NCBI RefSeq assembly: GCF_005116575.1
Contig: NZ_SWCN01000026.1
Coordinates: 1-64,000, forward strand
Direction: 5' to 3'
Source: Desulforhopalus sp. IMCC35007
GTDB taxonomy: Bacteria > Desulfobacterota > Desulfobulbia > Desulfobulbales > Desulfocapsaceae
DNA: 64,000 nucleotides
Both the position numbers and the translations under genes were made by a program. The notes beneath the pieces were generated by a model that made no database searches, was not told the origin of the DNA, and saw only the letters and a list, made by a program, of their open reading frames with translations. Each line of letters opens with the position of its first letter. Position 1 is the stretch's first letter. Of the stretch, positions 34,114 to 45,180 are shown piece after piece.

Positions 34114-35166
34114 TCAGGCAATGATCACCCCCGCGGGGCCATCAGTTACCTCCCCCACCAAAACAGCCTCTTTTATCCCGGCATTACTCAGCTCTATAAC
34201 GAGTTTCCTGGCTTCCTGAAGCGGCAGGGCCAGCAGCAGTCCGCCGGAGGTCTGAGGATCGTAGAGTAACTCTTCATCAACTGCGGAAAGCTCTCGCTCG
34301 ACAGCGAGCGAAAATCTGGCAACAAGCTCACGGTTTGCCCGGTTACTCCCGGTTGTCTGACCTTTTTTGTACATTTCATAGGCGCCGGAGTAAAATTGTA
34401 AGGCCTTGTAGTTGAGCGTTGCCTGGACACCACTGCCGTTGCACACCTCAAAAAGATGTCCCAGAATTCCAAAACCTGTAATATCTGTACAGGCGTGCAG
34501 CTCATAGTTGAGTGCTTTTTCCATGGCAAGACCGTTTAACGCAGCGACAAGAGGCAGAACATCCCGCTCAAGCTCCTTTAGCGGGAACTTTCCGGCCCTC
34601 ACCGCATTAAAAAGAACCCCTGAGCCAAGAGGTTTTGTCAGCACCAGTCCATCTCCCGGCTGTGCACCCGCATTGGTTATGATGTGATCCGGATGAACAG
34701 TACCGTTTACACAAAGACCGTATTTGGGTTCATTGTCATCAACGGTATGTCCTCCAACCAGACATGCGCCCGCTTCAACCACCTTGTCGTTGCCACCGCG
34801 TAATATCTCTTTTAGTATCCCCATATCCAGATAACCTGCAGGAAACATAACAACATTCAGGGCTGTCAGAGGCTTTCCACCCATTGAGTAAACATCTGAA
34901 ATGGAATTTGCAGCAGAAATCTGTCCAAACCAATAAGGATCATCCACAGGTGGAGTGATAAAGTCCACCGTGTTGATCATTGCGATATCGTCACTCAGCT
35001 TATAGACAGCCGCATCATCGGAGGTTTCAATACCGACCAGAAGATTTTCATCACGATTAAATTGAAGGCCAGCAAGTGCGTCCGACAGATCCGCCGGACC
35101 GATTTTAGCCGCTCAACCACATGTTCTTGCAAGACCCGTCAGGGTTTTTTTCTTAAACAGTCTCAT
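34114..35166 (-). CDS. selD: selenide, water dikinase SelD (selenoprotein, UGA = Sec18)
   Basis: A 350-aa SelD whose codon 18 is TGA (35113-35115 on the plus strand). Reading through it joins MRLFKKKTLTGLARTCG-U-AAKIGPADL to the remaining body in one frame. The position is the catalytic Cys/Sec of SelD, followed by its invariant Lys (CG-U-AAK). Later motifs include VDFITPPVDDPYWFGQISAANSISDVYSMGG and ACLVGGHTVDD, DITGFGILGH, and DPQTSGGLL near the end. SelD makes selenophosphate from selenide and ATP for Sec and selenouridine synthesis. RBS AAAGGACATA precedes the ATG. Ordinary gene calling would start at 34980 and lose 62 residues. Confidence 0.95.
35080..35115 (-). promoter_or_regulatory. 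Sec UGA codon and candidate bacterial SECIS element of selD
   Basis: The UGA at 35115-35113 is followed within 20-40 nt by GTCCG-N10-CGGAC on the minus strand, a hairpin with a G/U-rich loop (GGATCTGT). This is the place and size expected for a SelB-binding SECIS. Confidence 0.65.
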
Positions 35167-35296
35167 TATGTCCTTTTTGTTTGAGTTTCTTTACCCCGCC
35201 ACATTTTCGTCATGCATTTTTCGTACAGCATCTGACAACAGTGTGTGCGGTAATTCCTTTTATTGTTGTCCCTGCCTACAATATAAGGCCAGTTGT

Positions 35297-36316
35297 TTAA
35301 ATAGCCTCTTCTAACACCTTTGAGCTACTGGATTTTTTCTCACCCCAGTTAAATGGATGATTCAGTCGCAGAGGGACATCAAGGGCAGTGTTGAATTTCT
35401 TCCGGGTGTGATTTCGAGAGCGTATCCAGACAATGTCTGAACCGTCCTGAAAATAGAAAATCCTCGATTCACTGTCGAGTAACAGCTCATTGCTGATAGA
35501 GCTGACATTGACAAAACAGGTTCCACCCAGATTGTTACGTACACTCATGGTACCAGTCAGTGTCTGGGGCAAATGGCAGTGACCGGAAATCCACAATGCA
35601 ACATTTTCTTTTTTCAGTACATTTTCAAAGCGGCTGGACCGATGAATAACCCTGCTGCTCACACTCGATCCCAGAAGACCGCTGTTTGCAAGTTGTGCAT
35701 GGCTCACGGTTATAATTATCCGGTCTCTGTTGCCCTCCACCATATTTCGCCACCAGAAAAAAGCCTCATCGGAGATATCTGTTCTTGAGGATACGGACTG
35801 ATCCGAGAGAAAAAGAAACAGGAGGTTACCGGTTTCCACTGCATAGTAGGCAGGTTTCTTGAAATACTCATAGAAAAGTGTTCCAGAACGAACATCATGA
35901 TTGCCTGCAATTTCATACCACTCTGAAACTTTTGAACCATTTCTTGCCTGTAAAAAACTTTCAAAGACTGATACTGGACTTCTTGACTGAATGAGGTCAC
36001 CAGCCATAATTCCCATATCCACAGGACCTATATTTTCATTGAGATCCTGTATTGCAGACTCAAAAACCCCCGAATAGCCCTTATTTTTATAGTGGATATC
36101 AGACAACATCCAGACAACCAGTTTTCTACCCTGGCCAGCGCCTGGCCCGACATTGTTAAAATCGCCTGTCGGAACAACTGAACATCCCCAAAGGCCAACA
36201 CTCCATATAATCAGCAGGATATCTCGAAATATTCTTTTCACCAGCCACCAAGGTATTGATTTGTAATACATGCTTCCAGGGTTTTCGCTCATAAAGAAAC
36301 ATAATGATGTAACCAC
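35297..36316 (-). CDS. metallophosphoesterase (calcineurin-like), probable lipoprotein
   Basis: The frame has 339 aa, but the better start may be codon 16 (36271), giving MYYKSIPWWLVKRIF... and a lipobox-like LWGCS near residue 44. The phosphoesterase motifs are MLSDIHYKNKG (DxH) near 70, MAGDLI (GD) near 103, AGNHD (GNHD) near 137, VSHAQ and GHCH near 245. These supply the dimetal site. It is probably anchored outside the inner membrane. The substrate is unknown. It stands alone, divergent from the solute-binding protein. Confidence 0.8.
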   Translation of the reverse strand: MVTSLCFFMSENPGSMYYKSIPWWLVKRIFRDILLIIWSVGLWGCSVVPTGDFNNVGPGAGQGRKLVVWMLSDIHYKNKGYSGVFESAIQDLNENIGPVDMGIMAGDLIQSRSPVSVFESFLQARNGSKVSEWYEIAGNHDVRSGTLFYEYFKKPAYYAVETGNLLFLFLSDQSVSSRTDISDEAFFWWRNMVEGNRDRIIITVSHAQLANSGLLGSSVSSRVIHRSSRFENVLKKENVALWISGHCHLPQTLTGTMSVRNNLGGTCFVNVSSISNELLLDSESRIFYFQDGSDIVWIRSRNHTRKKFNTALDVPLRLNHPFNWGEKKSSSSKVLEEAI

Positions 36317-36454
36317 GCGTGGTCAATACGCCTCCCGTCCTGAGCTTCGGTCAGCCTTCAAGGAAACACCCCATGTTCCTTGCATCTCCCATGTTTTCAA
36401 GGTAATAGTGAGGCTCGACACATTCAAGAACACTATTTGTACAGGAGCCCGACA

Positions 36455-37267
36455 ATGATTTGTTCTCGCCAATTACCAGCTCTGCCTCTACTCTACAGCC
36501 TCTTCACCCTTCTCCTTACACTTGGCTGCACACCCGCCATACAAAACAATCACACTAGTAACCCAAATGCATACAACACACCTCCGCTACGGGTTGGGAT
36601 TTCAGCCGACATGCCTCCAATGGTCTATAAAATTGACGGCCGTCTCCAGGGACTGGAGATAGATTTAGCCCAGCAACTCGGAGTCTATCTCAAAAGGCCG
36701 GTAAAATTTATTGAGCTGGATTGGGACAAACAGATTCCAAGCCTTGAGGCGGGTAAGATTGACATCATCATGTCCGGAATGACCATCACCCCAAAACGTG
36801 CATACAGAGTGAGCTTTACCCAACCTTACATGCGCTCTGGCCAACTGCTGCTGGTCAGGTCGCAAGAGGCCAAGCGCTACTCAAAAGGCATTTTTAGCCT
36901 CATGGGTAACAAGCCTGCTATTGGCACGATAACAAACACAACTGGCGACTTTTTCGTCACCAGAACAATTCACAGGGCGAATATTACAAGGTTCAGCTCC
37001 TCTGAAAAAGCGGTCTCCGCTCTCATCAAGGGGGATATAGATGCCTTTGTTCATGATGCACCGGTCATCTGCTACCTTGCAGCCCAATATGAGTCGGCCC
37101 GGCTCAGCCCGATCCTGCAACTGGCCAAGGAAGAGATGCTTGCCTGGGCGGTGAACAGAATGGACCAGAACCTTCTCAGCGATGTGAACACTTTTTTAAC
37201 GACAACAAGAGAAAATCAACAATTATCCAACACCATTACACACTGGATTCCCTACATAAAACCCTGA
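36455..37267 (+). CDS. family 3 extracellular solute-binding lipoprotein
   Basis: The start is placed at 36455, where AGGAG lies 9-10 bases upstream, giving 270 aa. The longer in-frame ATG lacks an RBS. The signal peptide is lipoprotein type with LLLTLGC lipobox near residue 25. The rest is the PBPb fold: LRVGISADMPPMVYKIDGRLQGLEIDLAQQLG and IDIIMSGMTITPKRAYRVSFTQPYMRSGQLLLV, the standard pattern for amino-acid or small-molecule binding. No permease genes are adjacent, so it may feed a distant ABC system or act as a sensor protein. Confidence 0.88.
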   Translation: MICSRQLPALPLLYSLFTLLLTLGCTPAIQNNHTSNPNAYNTPPLRVGISADMPPMVYKIDGRLQGLEIDLAQQLGVYLKRPVKFIELDWDKQIPSLEAGKIDIIMSGMTITPKRAYRVSFTQPYMRSGQLLLVRSQEAKRYSKGIFSLMGNKPAIGTITNTTGDFFVTRTIHRANITRFSSSEKAVSALIKGDIDAFVHDAPVICYLAAQYESARLSPILQLAKEEMLAWAVNRMDQNLLSDVNTFLTTTRENQQLSNTITHWIPYIKP

Positions 37268-37487
37268 GCAAAACTTTAAGATATGCAAAAATTACAAATA
37301 GTCAGCGACAGTGTCACATTGCAACAATCAGACGAAAAAAACAGCCTACAGGGTTACCGGCTTCAAAAGGGTGTGGTAAGCAATTATCGGTTAACGGGTT
37401 GCGGACTGCAGGAAGAATGGGACGGAACTAGAAAATAAGTGGGGAGGCTCTTTTAACATCTAAAATAAAGGTGGCTTTTGATACCTG

Positions 37488-39626
37488 CTACGCTCTTTTC
37501 ACCGCTGCCGACGCCTTTAAAAGACGTTGTTCAATTTCAATTGCAGGAACAGCCGGGGAAAAATAGTAGCCCTGGCACTCGTCACAATCGTATTTTTTCA
37601 AAAACTCAAACTGTTCCAGGGTCTCCACCCCCTCGGCAACAATTTTCATTCCAAGGCTGTGCCCCATCGCAATAATAGCCTTGATAATGACTTTATTTTT
37701 ATTATTACTGATACAACCCATGACAAAAGACCGGTCTATTTTTATCACATCGACCTGAAAAGATGTGAGATAACTCAATGAGGAGTAGCCGGTACCAAAA
37801 TCATCAAGAGACACCCTTACACCAAGCTCTTTCATCCCTTTAAGGGTCTCAACGATGGCTTCTGTATTCTGCATGAGGACATTTTCAGTAACCTCAACCT
37901 CTATGTTACGACCGCTCAGGGAGAATTTGTCCAGATTTGCTTTCAGAGTACCCACAATATCCTGTTCGCCAAGTCTATACCCTGAAAGATTGACGGCAAT
38001 ACGAACATCAGCCAGTCCCTTGTTACTCCATTTTCGACTTTGTTCACAGGCCGCCCGGATAACCCACTTGTTGATTTCGACAATAAGACCGCAATCTTCA
38101 GCAATAGCGATAAACTGATCAGGGGCAATAAAGCCTTTTTCTCTGTGATTCCAGCGGATGAGTGCTTCGACCCCAACCACCTTTTGATCAATAAGATTAA
38201 ACTGGGGCTGAAAATAGAGGATAAAATCGTCATTTGCCAGGGCTACTTTTAGATCCTGTTCAAGTGAAAACCTGGCCACAGCAGCTGCATTGAAAGACTC
38301 ATCAAAAAACTGAAAATTATTTCTGCCAATTTTCTTGGCATGATACATCGCCGTATCAGCATGCCTGAACAGTACATCGGTATCGGTACCATCCTCCGGA
38401 TAAACACTGATACCGATGCTGGTTGTCACAGATATTTCCTGATTCTCAATAATCTGAGGCTGCGGTATTGCCTCAAGCAGTCTCCTGGCTACTATCGCTG
38501 CACTTTCCGGCGAGGCAATTTCAGCCAGAATCAGCACAAACTCATCCCCACCGTGCCTGGCAACCAGATTGCCCGGTGAATTGAGACCTTTGATACCAAC
38601 GGTATCGCTTTTTCTTGTACACTTTTTAATGATTGCGGCTGTATTTTTAAGCAGGATATCACCGGCGTAATGACCCATTGTATCATTTATCTGCTTAAAA
38701 TTATCAATATCCATAAAGAGCAGAGCAAAGGAACGTCCATTGCGCTCTGAATATTCAATGATCTTCTTTAGCCTGTCAAGAAACAGGGTTCTGTTGGCAA
38801 GGCCGGTTAAGCTATCATAAAAAGCAAGGTATCTGATCTCATCCTCAGCCCGCTTCATCCTGGTGATATCCTGCACCACGCCGAGGAGAAAATCGGGCTT
38901 TCGATTCTCATTGAGCAGGGTTTCCCCCCGCATATAGATGTGCTGAGCGGAGCCTTGGGGTGTTTCTCTTTGAAAATTGATCGTGAAAGATTCCCGGCCT
39001 CGAATTGAATCAACAACCGTATCATACACATCAGGCTTATGCTGGCCGATCAAAAGATCCAGCATTTCAGAAATTGAAAGATCTTCTTTTACTTCGGCTC
39101 CAAAACCAAGAAGCACCATGGCCTCGGAAGAGATGGTACAGAGGCCGGTCTGGAAATCAATTTTCCAGTTGCCGATCTTGGCAACATCCTGGGTCTGTGC
39201 GAGAAGGCCCCGGCTGAGATAGGCATCTTTTAACGCCTTGCCCGCCCTCAACATATAACGTGCACGGTGTCCAAAAACCGCCCAGTTTATTGGTTTTGAG
39301 ACAAAATCATTTCCTCCTGCAAGAAAGGATTTTTCGATAGATTTTGTATCGTCCAGACCTGTGACCATGAGAATCTGAACATATTCCCCCCCAGGACATG
39401 CCCTGATAGCCCTGCAGGTATCAAAACCATCCATGCCGGGCATCATCACATCCAGAAAAACCAGATCAGGCTGTCTCAGGGTGAATACATCAACCGCCTT
39501 CTCACCATTGTCTGCCTGTTCTGTTTCAAAGCCGGCTTTTCTGAGCGCCGCCACCATAGTTATACGTGAGGCGTTATCGTCATCTACAACCAGTGCGAGA
39601 GGTTTTTTTGTCATGGTAACTGCCAA
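37488..39626 (-). CDS. REC-PAS-GGDEF-EAL c-di-GMP response regulator
   Basis: The 712-aa protein has a receiver (about 8-125, phospho-Asp in DLVFLDVMMPGMDG near 59), PAS (about 150-265), and GGDEF (about 275-440) with intact active site HGGDEF near 358-363. EAL (about 455-705) has EALIRW, NLS, EVTEN, DDFGTGYSSLSYL and EGVE motifs intact. Both activities are therefore possible: c-di-GMP synthesis and breakdown. It is the last gene of the four-gene TonB - YfiR - kinase operon, 7 bases after the hybrid kinase, and is its probable phosphorylation target. Confidence 0.93.
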   Translation of the reverse strand: MAVTMTKKPLALVVDDDNASRITMVAALRKAGFETEQADNGEKAVDVFTLRQPDLVFLDVMMPGMDGFDTCRAIRACPGGEYVQILMVTGLDDTKSIEKSFLAGGNDFVSKPINWAVFGHRARYMLRAGKALKDAYLSRGLLAQTQDVAKIGNWKIDFQTGLCTISSEAMVLLGFGAEVKEDLSISEMLDLLIGQHKPDVYDTVVDSIRGRESFTINFQRETPQGSAQHIYMRGETLLNENRKPDFLLGVVQDITRMKRAEDEIRYLAFYDSLTGLANRTLFLDRLKKIIEYSERNGRSFALLFMDIDNFKQINDTMGHYAGDILLKNTAAIIKKCTRKSDTVGIKGLNSPGNLVARHGGDEFVLILAEIASPESAAIVARRLLEAIPQPQIIENQEISVTTSIGISVYPEDGTDTDVLFRHADTAMYHAKKIGRNNFQFFDESFNAAAVARFSLEQDLKVALANDDFILYFQPQFNLIDQKVVGVEALIRWNHREKGFIAPDQFIAIAEDCGLIVEINKWVIRAACEQSRKWSNKGLADVRIAVNLSGYRLGEQDIVGTLKANLDKFSLSGRNIEVEVTENVLMQNTEAIVETLKGMKELGVRVSLDDFGTGYSSLSYLTSFQVDVIKIDRSFVMGCISNNKNKVIIKAIIAMGHSLGMKIVAEGVETLEQFEFLKKYDCDECQGYYFSPAVPAIEIEQRLLKASAAVKRA

Positions 39627-39633
39627 AATTCGT

Positions 39634-42540
39634 TTAGTTCAGTTCTTTTTTCAGTTCGGTTTTGGTTCTGCCATAGCATACCTGCAATTTCTGAATAAGT
39701 ACTTTATTTTCTTCAGGGCTATTGCCTTCATACCGCTCTTCCAGTCGTTTAGCCATGACGGAAAGCCTCATGGCGCCCACATTGGCACTGCTGGATTTTA
39801 GCGTGTGCGCGCTGCTTTTTACCATGTTATTTGCTGCAGTAAAATCAGCAGTCAGTAAATTCTTCATAATCTGTTCTGTGTCCTGAAGGTAGGTTGAAAT
39901 CACCTCCGAGACCAGATCAGGTTCATCATCCATCTGTAATTCACGTATCTGCTCTAACAGACCACGCTCAAGAATCGGTTCGCCTGCATCGTTGTCTGGA
40001 GGAGTCTGGTCAACGACAAGACCTTGGTTCTCTCCTGCTCCATTGCGTTCTGCGCCACCACCTTCAGGAAACCAGTAGGATAAGGTTGACGCCATCTGTT
40101 CAAGCAGAAACGGCTTACTGATATAATCATCCATTCCCACTTCCACACAGGTCTCTCTGTCACCGAGAAGAGCATTGGCTGTCAGGGCGACAATGGGCGT
40201 TCTCCCTTTTTCAGGTGAACCACTCTCAATTTCGCGAATTCTTTTGGTTGCCTGAAATCCGTCCATAACCGGCATCTGACAATCCATGAGAATCAGATCA
40301 TACTGGGATTTGCCAAAAGCGTCTACAGCCTCCTGCCCATTGCCGACAACCTGAGCTTCGCAGCCCAGTTTACGCAACATTTTTATGGCAACGAGCTGGT
40401 TAGTGCTATTATCCTCGACGACAAGGACTTTTAAACCAAATTTTCTCGCTTGTCTTGCTTTATGCTCTTGAATCTCATTCTGCGCCTCTCTACTGACGAT
40501 CTTTTCAGGTTCATAGACAACTGAATATATTGCAGAATAAAGATCGCGCTGGCGAAGAGGTTTGGTCAGATAGAGATCAATACCAATATCCCTGCTTTTC
40601 TGTATATCTCCGTAGGCACCAACCGATGTAAGCATAACTATCGGAATAGAACGGGTCAGTGGATTCGTTTTTAGCCGCTGGGCCACCTCCATTCCATCCA
40701 TCTCCGGCATATCTAAATCCAGCAGAATAAGGTCGTACGCTCCATTTTGCAGTGACTCATCAACTTTCTTCAGTCCTGCTGGTCCATTTTCTGCCAGTTC
40801 ACAGTGCATATTCCAAAACGCCGTCTGGTGGCTGAGAATCTCGCGATTGGTAGCGTTGTCATCAATTGCGAGGACTCGCAGTCCGGCAAGACTTTTTCTA
40901 TCATCTTCAAGGCTTTCCACCCTCTGAGGTTCGGCAAGTTTCACAGGAATGGTAAATGAGAAGTCAGACCCTTTCCCCAACTCACTCACTAGGGTAAGAT
41001 GCCCTCCCATCAGCTCAATCAATTCCCTTGAAATAACAAGGCCAAGCCCAGTGCCACCATATTTTCTGGTACTTGTTCCATCCGCCTGGGAAAAAGGTTT
41101 GAACAGTTTTTCCTGATTTTTCAGACTGATGCCTATTCCTGTATCCTTAATCGAGATTGACAGATCAACGCCCGACTCTGTGTTGCGGGTCTCCACCCTG
41201 ATCACCACCTCTCCATTTTCAGTAAATTTAACTGCATTACCAACGAGGTTTACGAGAATCTGACGTAAGCGGTGAGAATCTGCTGTAATTGAGGTTTGGC
41301 AATCCGGTGGAATAAGGGCCGCCAGCTCAACCCGCTGAGCCCGGCTTTTCACCGAAAGCAACTGAATAACGTCTTCAATCAGCTCCTGCAGATTAAAAGG
41401 CACGGATTCCAGCTCAAGTTTGCCCGCTTCAATCTTTGAAAAATCCAATATATCATTGATAATTTCCAACAAAGATTCACCCGAATCCTGAATGGTTGAG
41501 GCGAACTGTCGCTGAGACCTTGTCAGTTCTGTCCCAAGCAGAAGTTCTGTCATTCCAAGAACTCCGTTCATCGGGGTACGTATTTCATGGCTCATATTTG
41601 CCAGGAACTGACTTTTGGCCCTGTTCGCTTCTTCCGCCACATCCCTTGCCTTGAGTAAATCCTCAACACTTGCCTCCAGTTCCTTTTTGGCAAAAGTGAG
41701 AGCATCCGTTCTTTGGGCAACCTTTTCCTCGAGATCCTGGCTATAGCTGCGAAGCTCGTCGTCCCGGCTATGAATCTCAGCTATCATTTCATTGAAATGA
41801 TCAATCAGCTCTCCAAACTCGTCCCTGCTTTTCTTTTCAACATAGGCGTCATACACCTTATCTTTAGTCACCTTTTCCATACTGAGAATCAGACTGTTCA
41901 GTGGAGCGGTGAAGAGCTTCTGCGCCCAGATCGATACACCAAAGACCACCACAAGGATGGCACCGATTGCAAAACTAAGGAGTACAAAAAAGTTACGAAG
42001 ACGCTCTTGTAGCTGGTTCATATTGTCAACCAGCAATAATGATCCTTCAACCATGCCGTTTACCAGAATCGGCCGCAGCACAAAACAATAATCCTGGGTT
42101 ATTTGTGCCAGTAAACCTTGTTTCTCAAAAACTGACCCAAGCCGTAAATTTTGTGGAAAGACAGAATCAACCTGCTCCACTGTAAATGCTGTACCGCCAG
42201 ATTTTTGATACTGTGCATAGACATTACCGGCTTTGTCATAAATACAGGCAAAAGCGATATCAGGCTTTTTATCAAGTGATACCAGGGCCTCGGTGGCACC
42301 TTTTTTATCATCAAAGATCAAATTAACACTACTGTTCCATGCAACGACATCGGCCATGGTTGTCAATTCGCTGATCAGCCTCTTGCTTGCATTTTTCCGC
42401 TCGGAAATTGCAAGGGTTCCGCTGAGCAGACAGATACCCAAAAGAGCCGTCATTAACAGAACCAGCTCGAGTTTTGTCCGAATTGAGGAAAGACAGAAGA
42501 ATCCCACAGCTTGATTATTATTATTTTTAATTTTAGTCAT
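39634..42540 (-). CDS. hybrid sensor kinase with YfiN/CHASE8-like sensor (HK-REC-REC-Hpt)
   Basis: The 968-aa protein has TM1 (about 20-42) and a periplasmic domain of about 130 residues. That domain has the sequence look of the CHASE8 sensor of YfiN ([43 protein letters not shown]). TM2 (about 185-207), HAMP and a coiled coil follow. HisKA has His near 317 in [15 protein letters not shown]. HATPase_c is followed by two receivers (Asp near 608 in [13 protein letters not shown], and near 753 in [13 protein letters not shown]) and an Hpt domain ([13 protein letters not shown] near 912). It overlaps yfiR by 8 bases, so YfiR is the probable periplasmic inhibitor of this sensor, as it is for YfiN elsewhere. 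Confidence 0.92.
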   Translation of the reverse strand: MTKIKNNNNQAVGFFCLSSIRTKLELVLLMTALLGICLLSGTLAISERKNASKRLISELTTMADVVAWNSSVNLIFDDKKGATEALVSLDKKPDIAFACIYDKAGNVYAQYQKSGGTAFTVEQVDSVFPQNLRLGSVFEKQGLLAQITQDYCFVLRPILVNGMVEGSLLLVDNMNQLQERLRNFFVLLSFAIGAILVVVFGVSIWAQKLFTAPLNSLILSMEKVTKDKVYDAYVEKKSRDEFGELIDHFNEMIAEIHSRDDELRSYSQDLEEKVAQRTDALTFAKKELEASVEDLLKARDVAEEANRAKSQFLANMSHEIRTPMNGVLGMTELLLGTELTRSQRQFASTIQDSGESLLEIINDILDFSKIEAGKLELESVPFNLQELIEDVIQLLSVKSRAQRVELAALIPPDCQTSITADSHRLRQILVNLVGNAVKFTENGEVVIRVETRNTESGVDLSISIKDTGIGISLKNQEKLFKPFSQADGTSTRKYGGTGLGLVISRELIELMGGHLTLVSELGKGSDFSFTIPVKLAEPQRVESLEDDRKSLAGLRVLAIDDNATNREILSHQTAFWNMHCELAENGPAGLKKVDESLQNGAYDLILLDLDMPEMDGMEVAQRLKTNPLTRSIPIVMLTSVGAYGDIQKSRDIGIDLYLTKPLRQRDLYSAIYSVVYEPEKIVSREAQNEIQEHKARQARKFGLKVLVVEDNSTNQLVAIKMLRKLGCEAQVVGNGQEAVDAFGKSQYDLILMDCQMPVMDGFQATKRIREIESGSPEKGRTPIVALTANALLGDRETCVEVGMDDYISKPFLLEQMASTLSYWFPEGGGAERNGAGENQGLVVDQTPPDNDAGEPILERGLLEQIRELQMDDEPDLVSEVISTYLQDTEQIMKNLLTADFTAANNMVKSSAHTLKSSSANVGAMRLSVMAKRLEERYEGNSPEENKVLIQKLQVCYGRTKTELKKELN

Positions 42541-43102
42541 TTATTAGGGTGGCTACTTGCAACAACCGTGAACTCATTTTTAATTTTTGCTCTGTTACTG
42601 CTTTAAGATTGATTACAAACCTCAAACGCCCCTGCTTCTCATAAAAATGCATGGTTCCCCCAAGCCTGGTGACGTTGTTATTTTCGCCTATTGTAAGGAC
42701 AGGTGCAAAACGAACGGCGGTCAGGGTTCGAACAAGATTTTCCGAATCCACATCCTGCATATAGAAGACAACCTGGCAGGCCGGTAAGGTGGTGTCCGGT
42801 GTGGCGGTGACGACATGGATTGTTTTGCTGCCCACCTGTTTTCCCTCTAACCCCTGAAGTGGTCTCGGAAGAGGGCTGTCACTCACAACACAGAGCGTTA
42901 CCACATCCAAAGCTTTACTGCTTCCATCGTCTGGCCATTCCGTCAGAACAATAAAATTAGCAATAAAGGCGGCTTTCACCGCATATTCATTTTCTGCTTC
43001 AGCAAAAGCAAGAAAACTACACAATATAAAGGAGATGTTCAACAGACAGGCAAGCAACAGACATCGCCAACATCTGGTTTTTCCGGCAAACAGGCGGCTC
43101 AT
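42533..43102 (-). CDS. yfiR: YfiR-family periplasmic regulator (DUF4154)
   Basis: A 189-aa exported protein with a Sec signal peptide (about 15-40). The YfiR/DUF4154 pattern follows: [19 protein letters not shown] near 38-56, CVVSDSPLP, and VFYMQDV...[41 protein letters not shown] at the end. In Pseudomonas, YfiR binds and represses the membrane diguanylate cyclase YfiN, using periplasmic redox state. Here the partner would be the CHASE8-like kinase whose gene it overlaps. Confidence 0.9.
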   Translation of the reverse strand: MSRLFAGKTRCWRCLLLACLLNISFILCSFLAFAEAENEYAVKAAFIANFIVLTEWPDDGSSKALDVVTLCVVSDSPLPRPLQGLEGKQVGSKTIHVVTATPDTTLPACQVVFYMQDVDSENLVRTLTAVRFAPVLTIGENNNVTRLGGTMHFYEKQGRLRFVINLKAVTEQKLKMSSRLLQVATLIND

Positions 43103-43137
43103 TTATGCACCATAGCAACAGACCTCATCGCACTTTC

Positions 43138-45180
43138 TTAAAAACGGTAGGTTGCTTTCAGATACACACCGCGCTCCACCTCAGTTGGTTTTGACCAGAA
43201 CTCCTGAACATATTCTTCATGACTTTCTTCAATCAGATTTTGACCAACAAGGGATACATCAAGATTTTTGGTAGGACTATAAGTTATCTGAACATCCGCA
43301 GTGAAGTAATCCTCAATGGTGTAATCATACCTTGAAGAGTAGGACTTTACATACATGCAGGCAGCATCATCAACATAACGTCCCCAGACGTCCAACACCA
43401 GAGTATCGCTGATCTGCCAGTTCGCTCTGAGGGACAACTGATTTGTCGGTGCCTCACTCCCCCAACTTGTATAAATATCTGTCAGATCTTCTTTTATGTA
43501 GGAGTAGGCAAAATCTAATTTCAGGGGCTCGCTGACCTGCCAGGCAACAGCAAGCTCAACACCATGTGTTGAACCTTCCGCCTCATTAAAAACATGATTG
43601 TACACCTCCGCATAACTGCCGTTAAAATATGGGCTAATAGCAAAACTGCGCAGCTTGTCATAATCGTTATAAAATAACGCCAGATCAAAAGAGAGATTCT
43701 CACTTGCCAGATAGCGATATCCCCCTTCGTAGGCGACCACCTCCTGGGAATCAAAATCATCATTAGAAGCCAGACCTCCCACCGCCTGAACGGGAAAAGC
43801 GTTTGGTCCAGAGGAAGGCGGTAACACCACGGTTACGACGGTAGAATCCCGTTCTACCCTGTGGGGAGTTCTGACAGCCCTGGCTATGGATCCCCATATT
43901 TTATGGTGTTCCTGAGGGGCGAATAGTGCCCTTATACTCGGCTGAACCTCGTAACCGGTATAATCATTGTGCTCAAATTTAGAACCGATGGTCACGGTGA
44001 GCTTATCTTTTATTGCCTTATATTCATCCTGGAGAAAAAAACTGATAAGCTGGGTGTCGTCGTCTTCCGGGTCCATACTTGTCCAAAAGGTGTTATCAAA
44101 CCCCATACTGATATAGCGATAATTCATTCCCCAGATCAGATCATTTCTATCACCAAGCGCCACATGGTGTTTAAACTCAAAATCAAGAGTATCGGATTCT
44201 TCGTAGGCAGCCGGTTCTTCACGACTGGCACGGTCATAGTACAACTGAAAATCCAACTCTCCCCACTTTGCCAGATATTGTGTCCATGATCCAAGGATAT
44301 TACCTCCGACGGTATCAGCTTCAGCATCGTCAGTATAGTAATAGGGCTCCCCTAAAACGGGAAATTCAAGTTCCTGATTGAGATCACCTTTATAAATATC
44401 TCCCTGAACATTAAAACTGTTCGTGGATGCCATACTTCCATCTACACGAAAACCAGCCCGGTAGTCCTGCCAGGAATCCCCGGCATCGTCACCTGTAGCG
44501 AACTGGTAACTATCCCGATAGCTGCCCTTGCTGTAAAACCTGCCATAAATTCCTTCTGCCAGGGTCGCACCGTAACGCCCTGCGGCAAAGGCCCTTTCTT
44601 CTGTACCACCACCGACGGTGGCAAGTCCTCCGAGTGTATCCGCTGCATGTTTGGTAATAATATTGATAACCCCATTTACCGCATTTGCTCCCCAGACGGT
44701 TCCCCCCGGGCCCCTGACCACCTCAATTCTTTCGATATCCTCCAGAACCGTATCCTGAACCTCCCAGTAGACTCCGGAATAGAGAGGGCTGTAAACGGTT
44801 CGACCATCCATGAGTACAAGCAGTTTATCCGAGAACCTCGAATTAAATCCCCTGGCACTGATCGCCCACTTGCTCGAATCAATGCGGGCAACACTGAGGC
44901 CCGGCACCATCCGTAAAAGTTCAGGGATTGAGGTAGCCGCTGACGCCTTTATATCGTCTGCGGTAATAACAAAGACCGCTGCCGCGCTGTCTGAGAGACT
45001 CTGGGCCTTTTTGCTCACCGATGTCACCTGGATAGCCATGAGATCCTCGATGCTCATATCGATCAGATCGTTCTCTTGTGCCGCAAGGGGTATCGCGAGA
45101 AAAACCAATCCAGTGCATAAACAGCAGGCAAAATTATTTTTAATCTTTCTAACTGACACTATCGGATAAAAAACTGCCAT
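43138..45180 (-). CDS. TonB-dependent outer-membrane receptor
   Basis: A 680-aa receptor with a signal peptide (about 1-35) and the usual lead-in DMSIEDLMAIQVTSVSKK. The plug domain (about 60-175) has LLRMVPGLSVARI, RGFNSRFSDKLLVLMDGRTVYSP and VVRGPGGTVWGANAVNGVINIITK. The rest is a 22-strand beta barrel ending in YLKATYRF with C-terminal Phe. It is the first gene of the operon with yfiR, the CHASE8-type kinase and the c-di-GMP regulator. Receptors of this group with a VTSVSKK lead are often found beside YfiR genes. The ligand is unknown. Confidence 0.93.
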   Translation of the reverse strand: MAVFYPIVSVRKIKNNFACCLCTGLVFLAIPLAAQENDLIDMSIEDLMAIQVTSVSKKAQSLSDSAAAVFVITADDIKASAATSIPELLRMVPGLSVARIDSSKWAISARGFNSRFSDKLLVLMDGRTVYSPLYSGVYWEVQDTVLEDIERIEVVRGPGGTVWGANAVNGVINIITKHAADTLGGLATVGGGTEERAFAAGRYGATLAEGIYGRFYSKGSYRDSYQFATGDDAGDSWQDYRAGFRVDGSMASTNSFNVQGDIYKGDLNQELEFPVLGEPYYYTDDAEADTVGGNILGSWTQYLAKWGELDFQLYYDRASREEPAAYEESDTLDFEFKHHVALGDRNDLIWGMNYRYISMGFDNTFWTSMDPEDDDTQLISFFLQDEYKAIKDKLTVTIGSKFEHNDYTGYEVQPSIRALFAPQEHHKIWGSIARAVRTPHRVERDSTVVTVVLPPSSGPNAFPVQAVGGLASNDDFDSQEVVAYEGGYRYLASENLSFDLALFYNDYDKLRSFAISPYFNGSYAEVYNHVFNEAEGSTHGVELAVAWQVSEPLKLDFAYSYIKEDLTDIYTSWGSEAPTNQLSLRANWQISDTLVLDVWGRYVDDAACMYVKSYSSRYDYTIEDYFTADVQITYSPTKNLDVSLVGQNLIEESHEEYVQEFWSKPTEVERGVYLKATYRF

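Noticed and set aside
34114-34980. SelD as an N-terminally truncated pseudogene
   Set aside because: The reading frame continues upstream through a TGA at the exact Sec position, with intact start and RBS, so it is a selenoprotein and not a broken gene.
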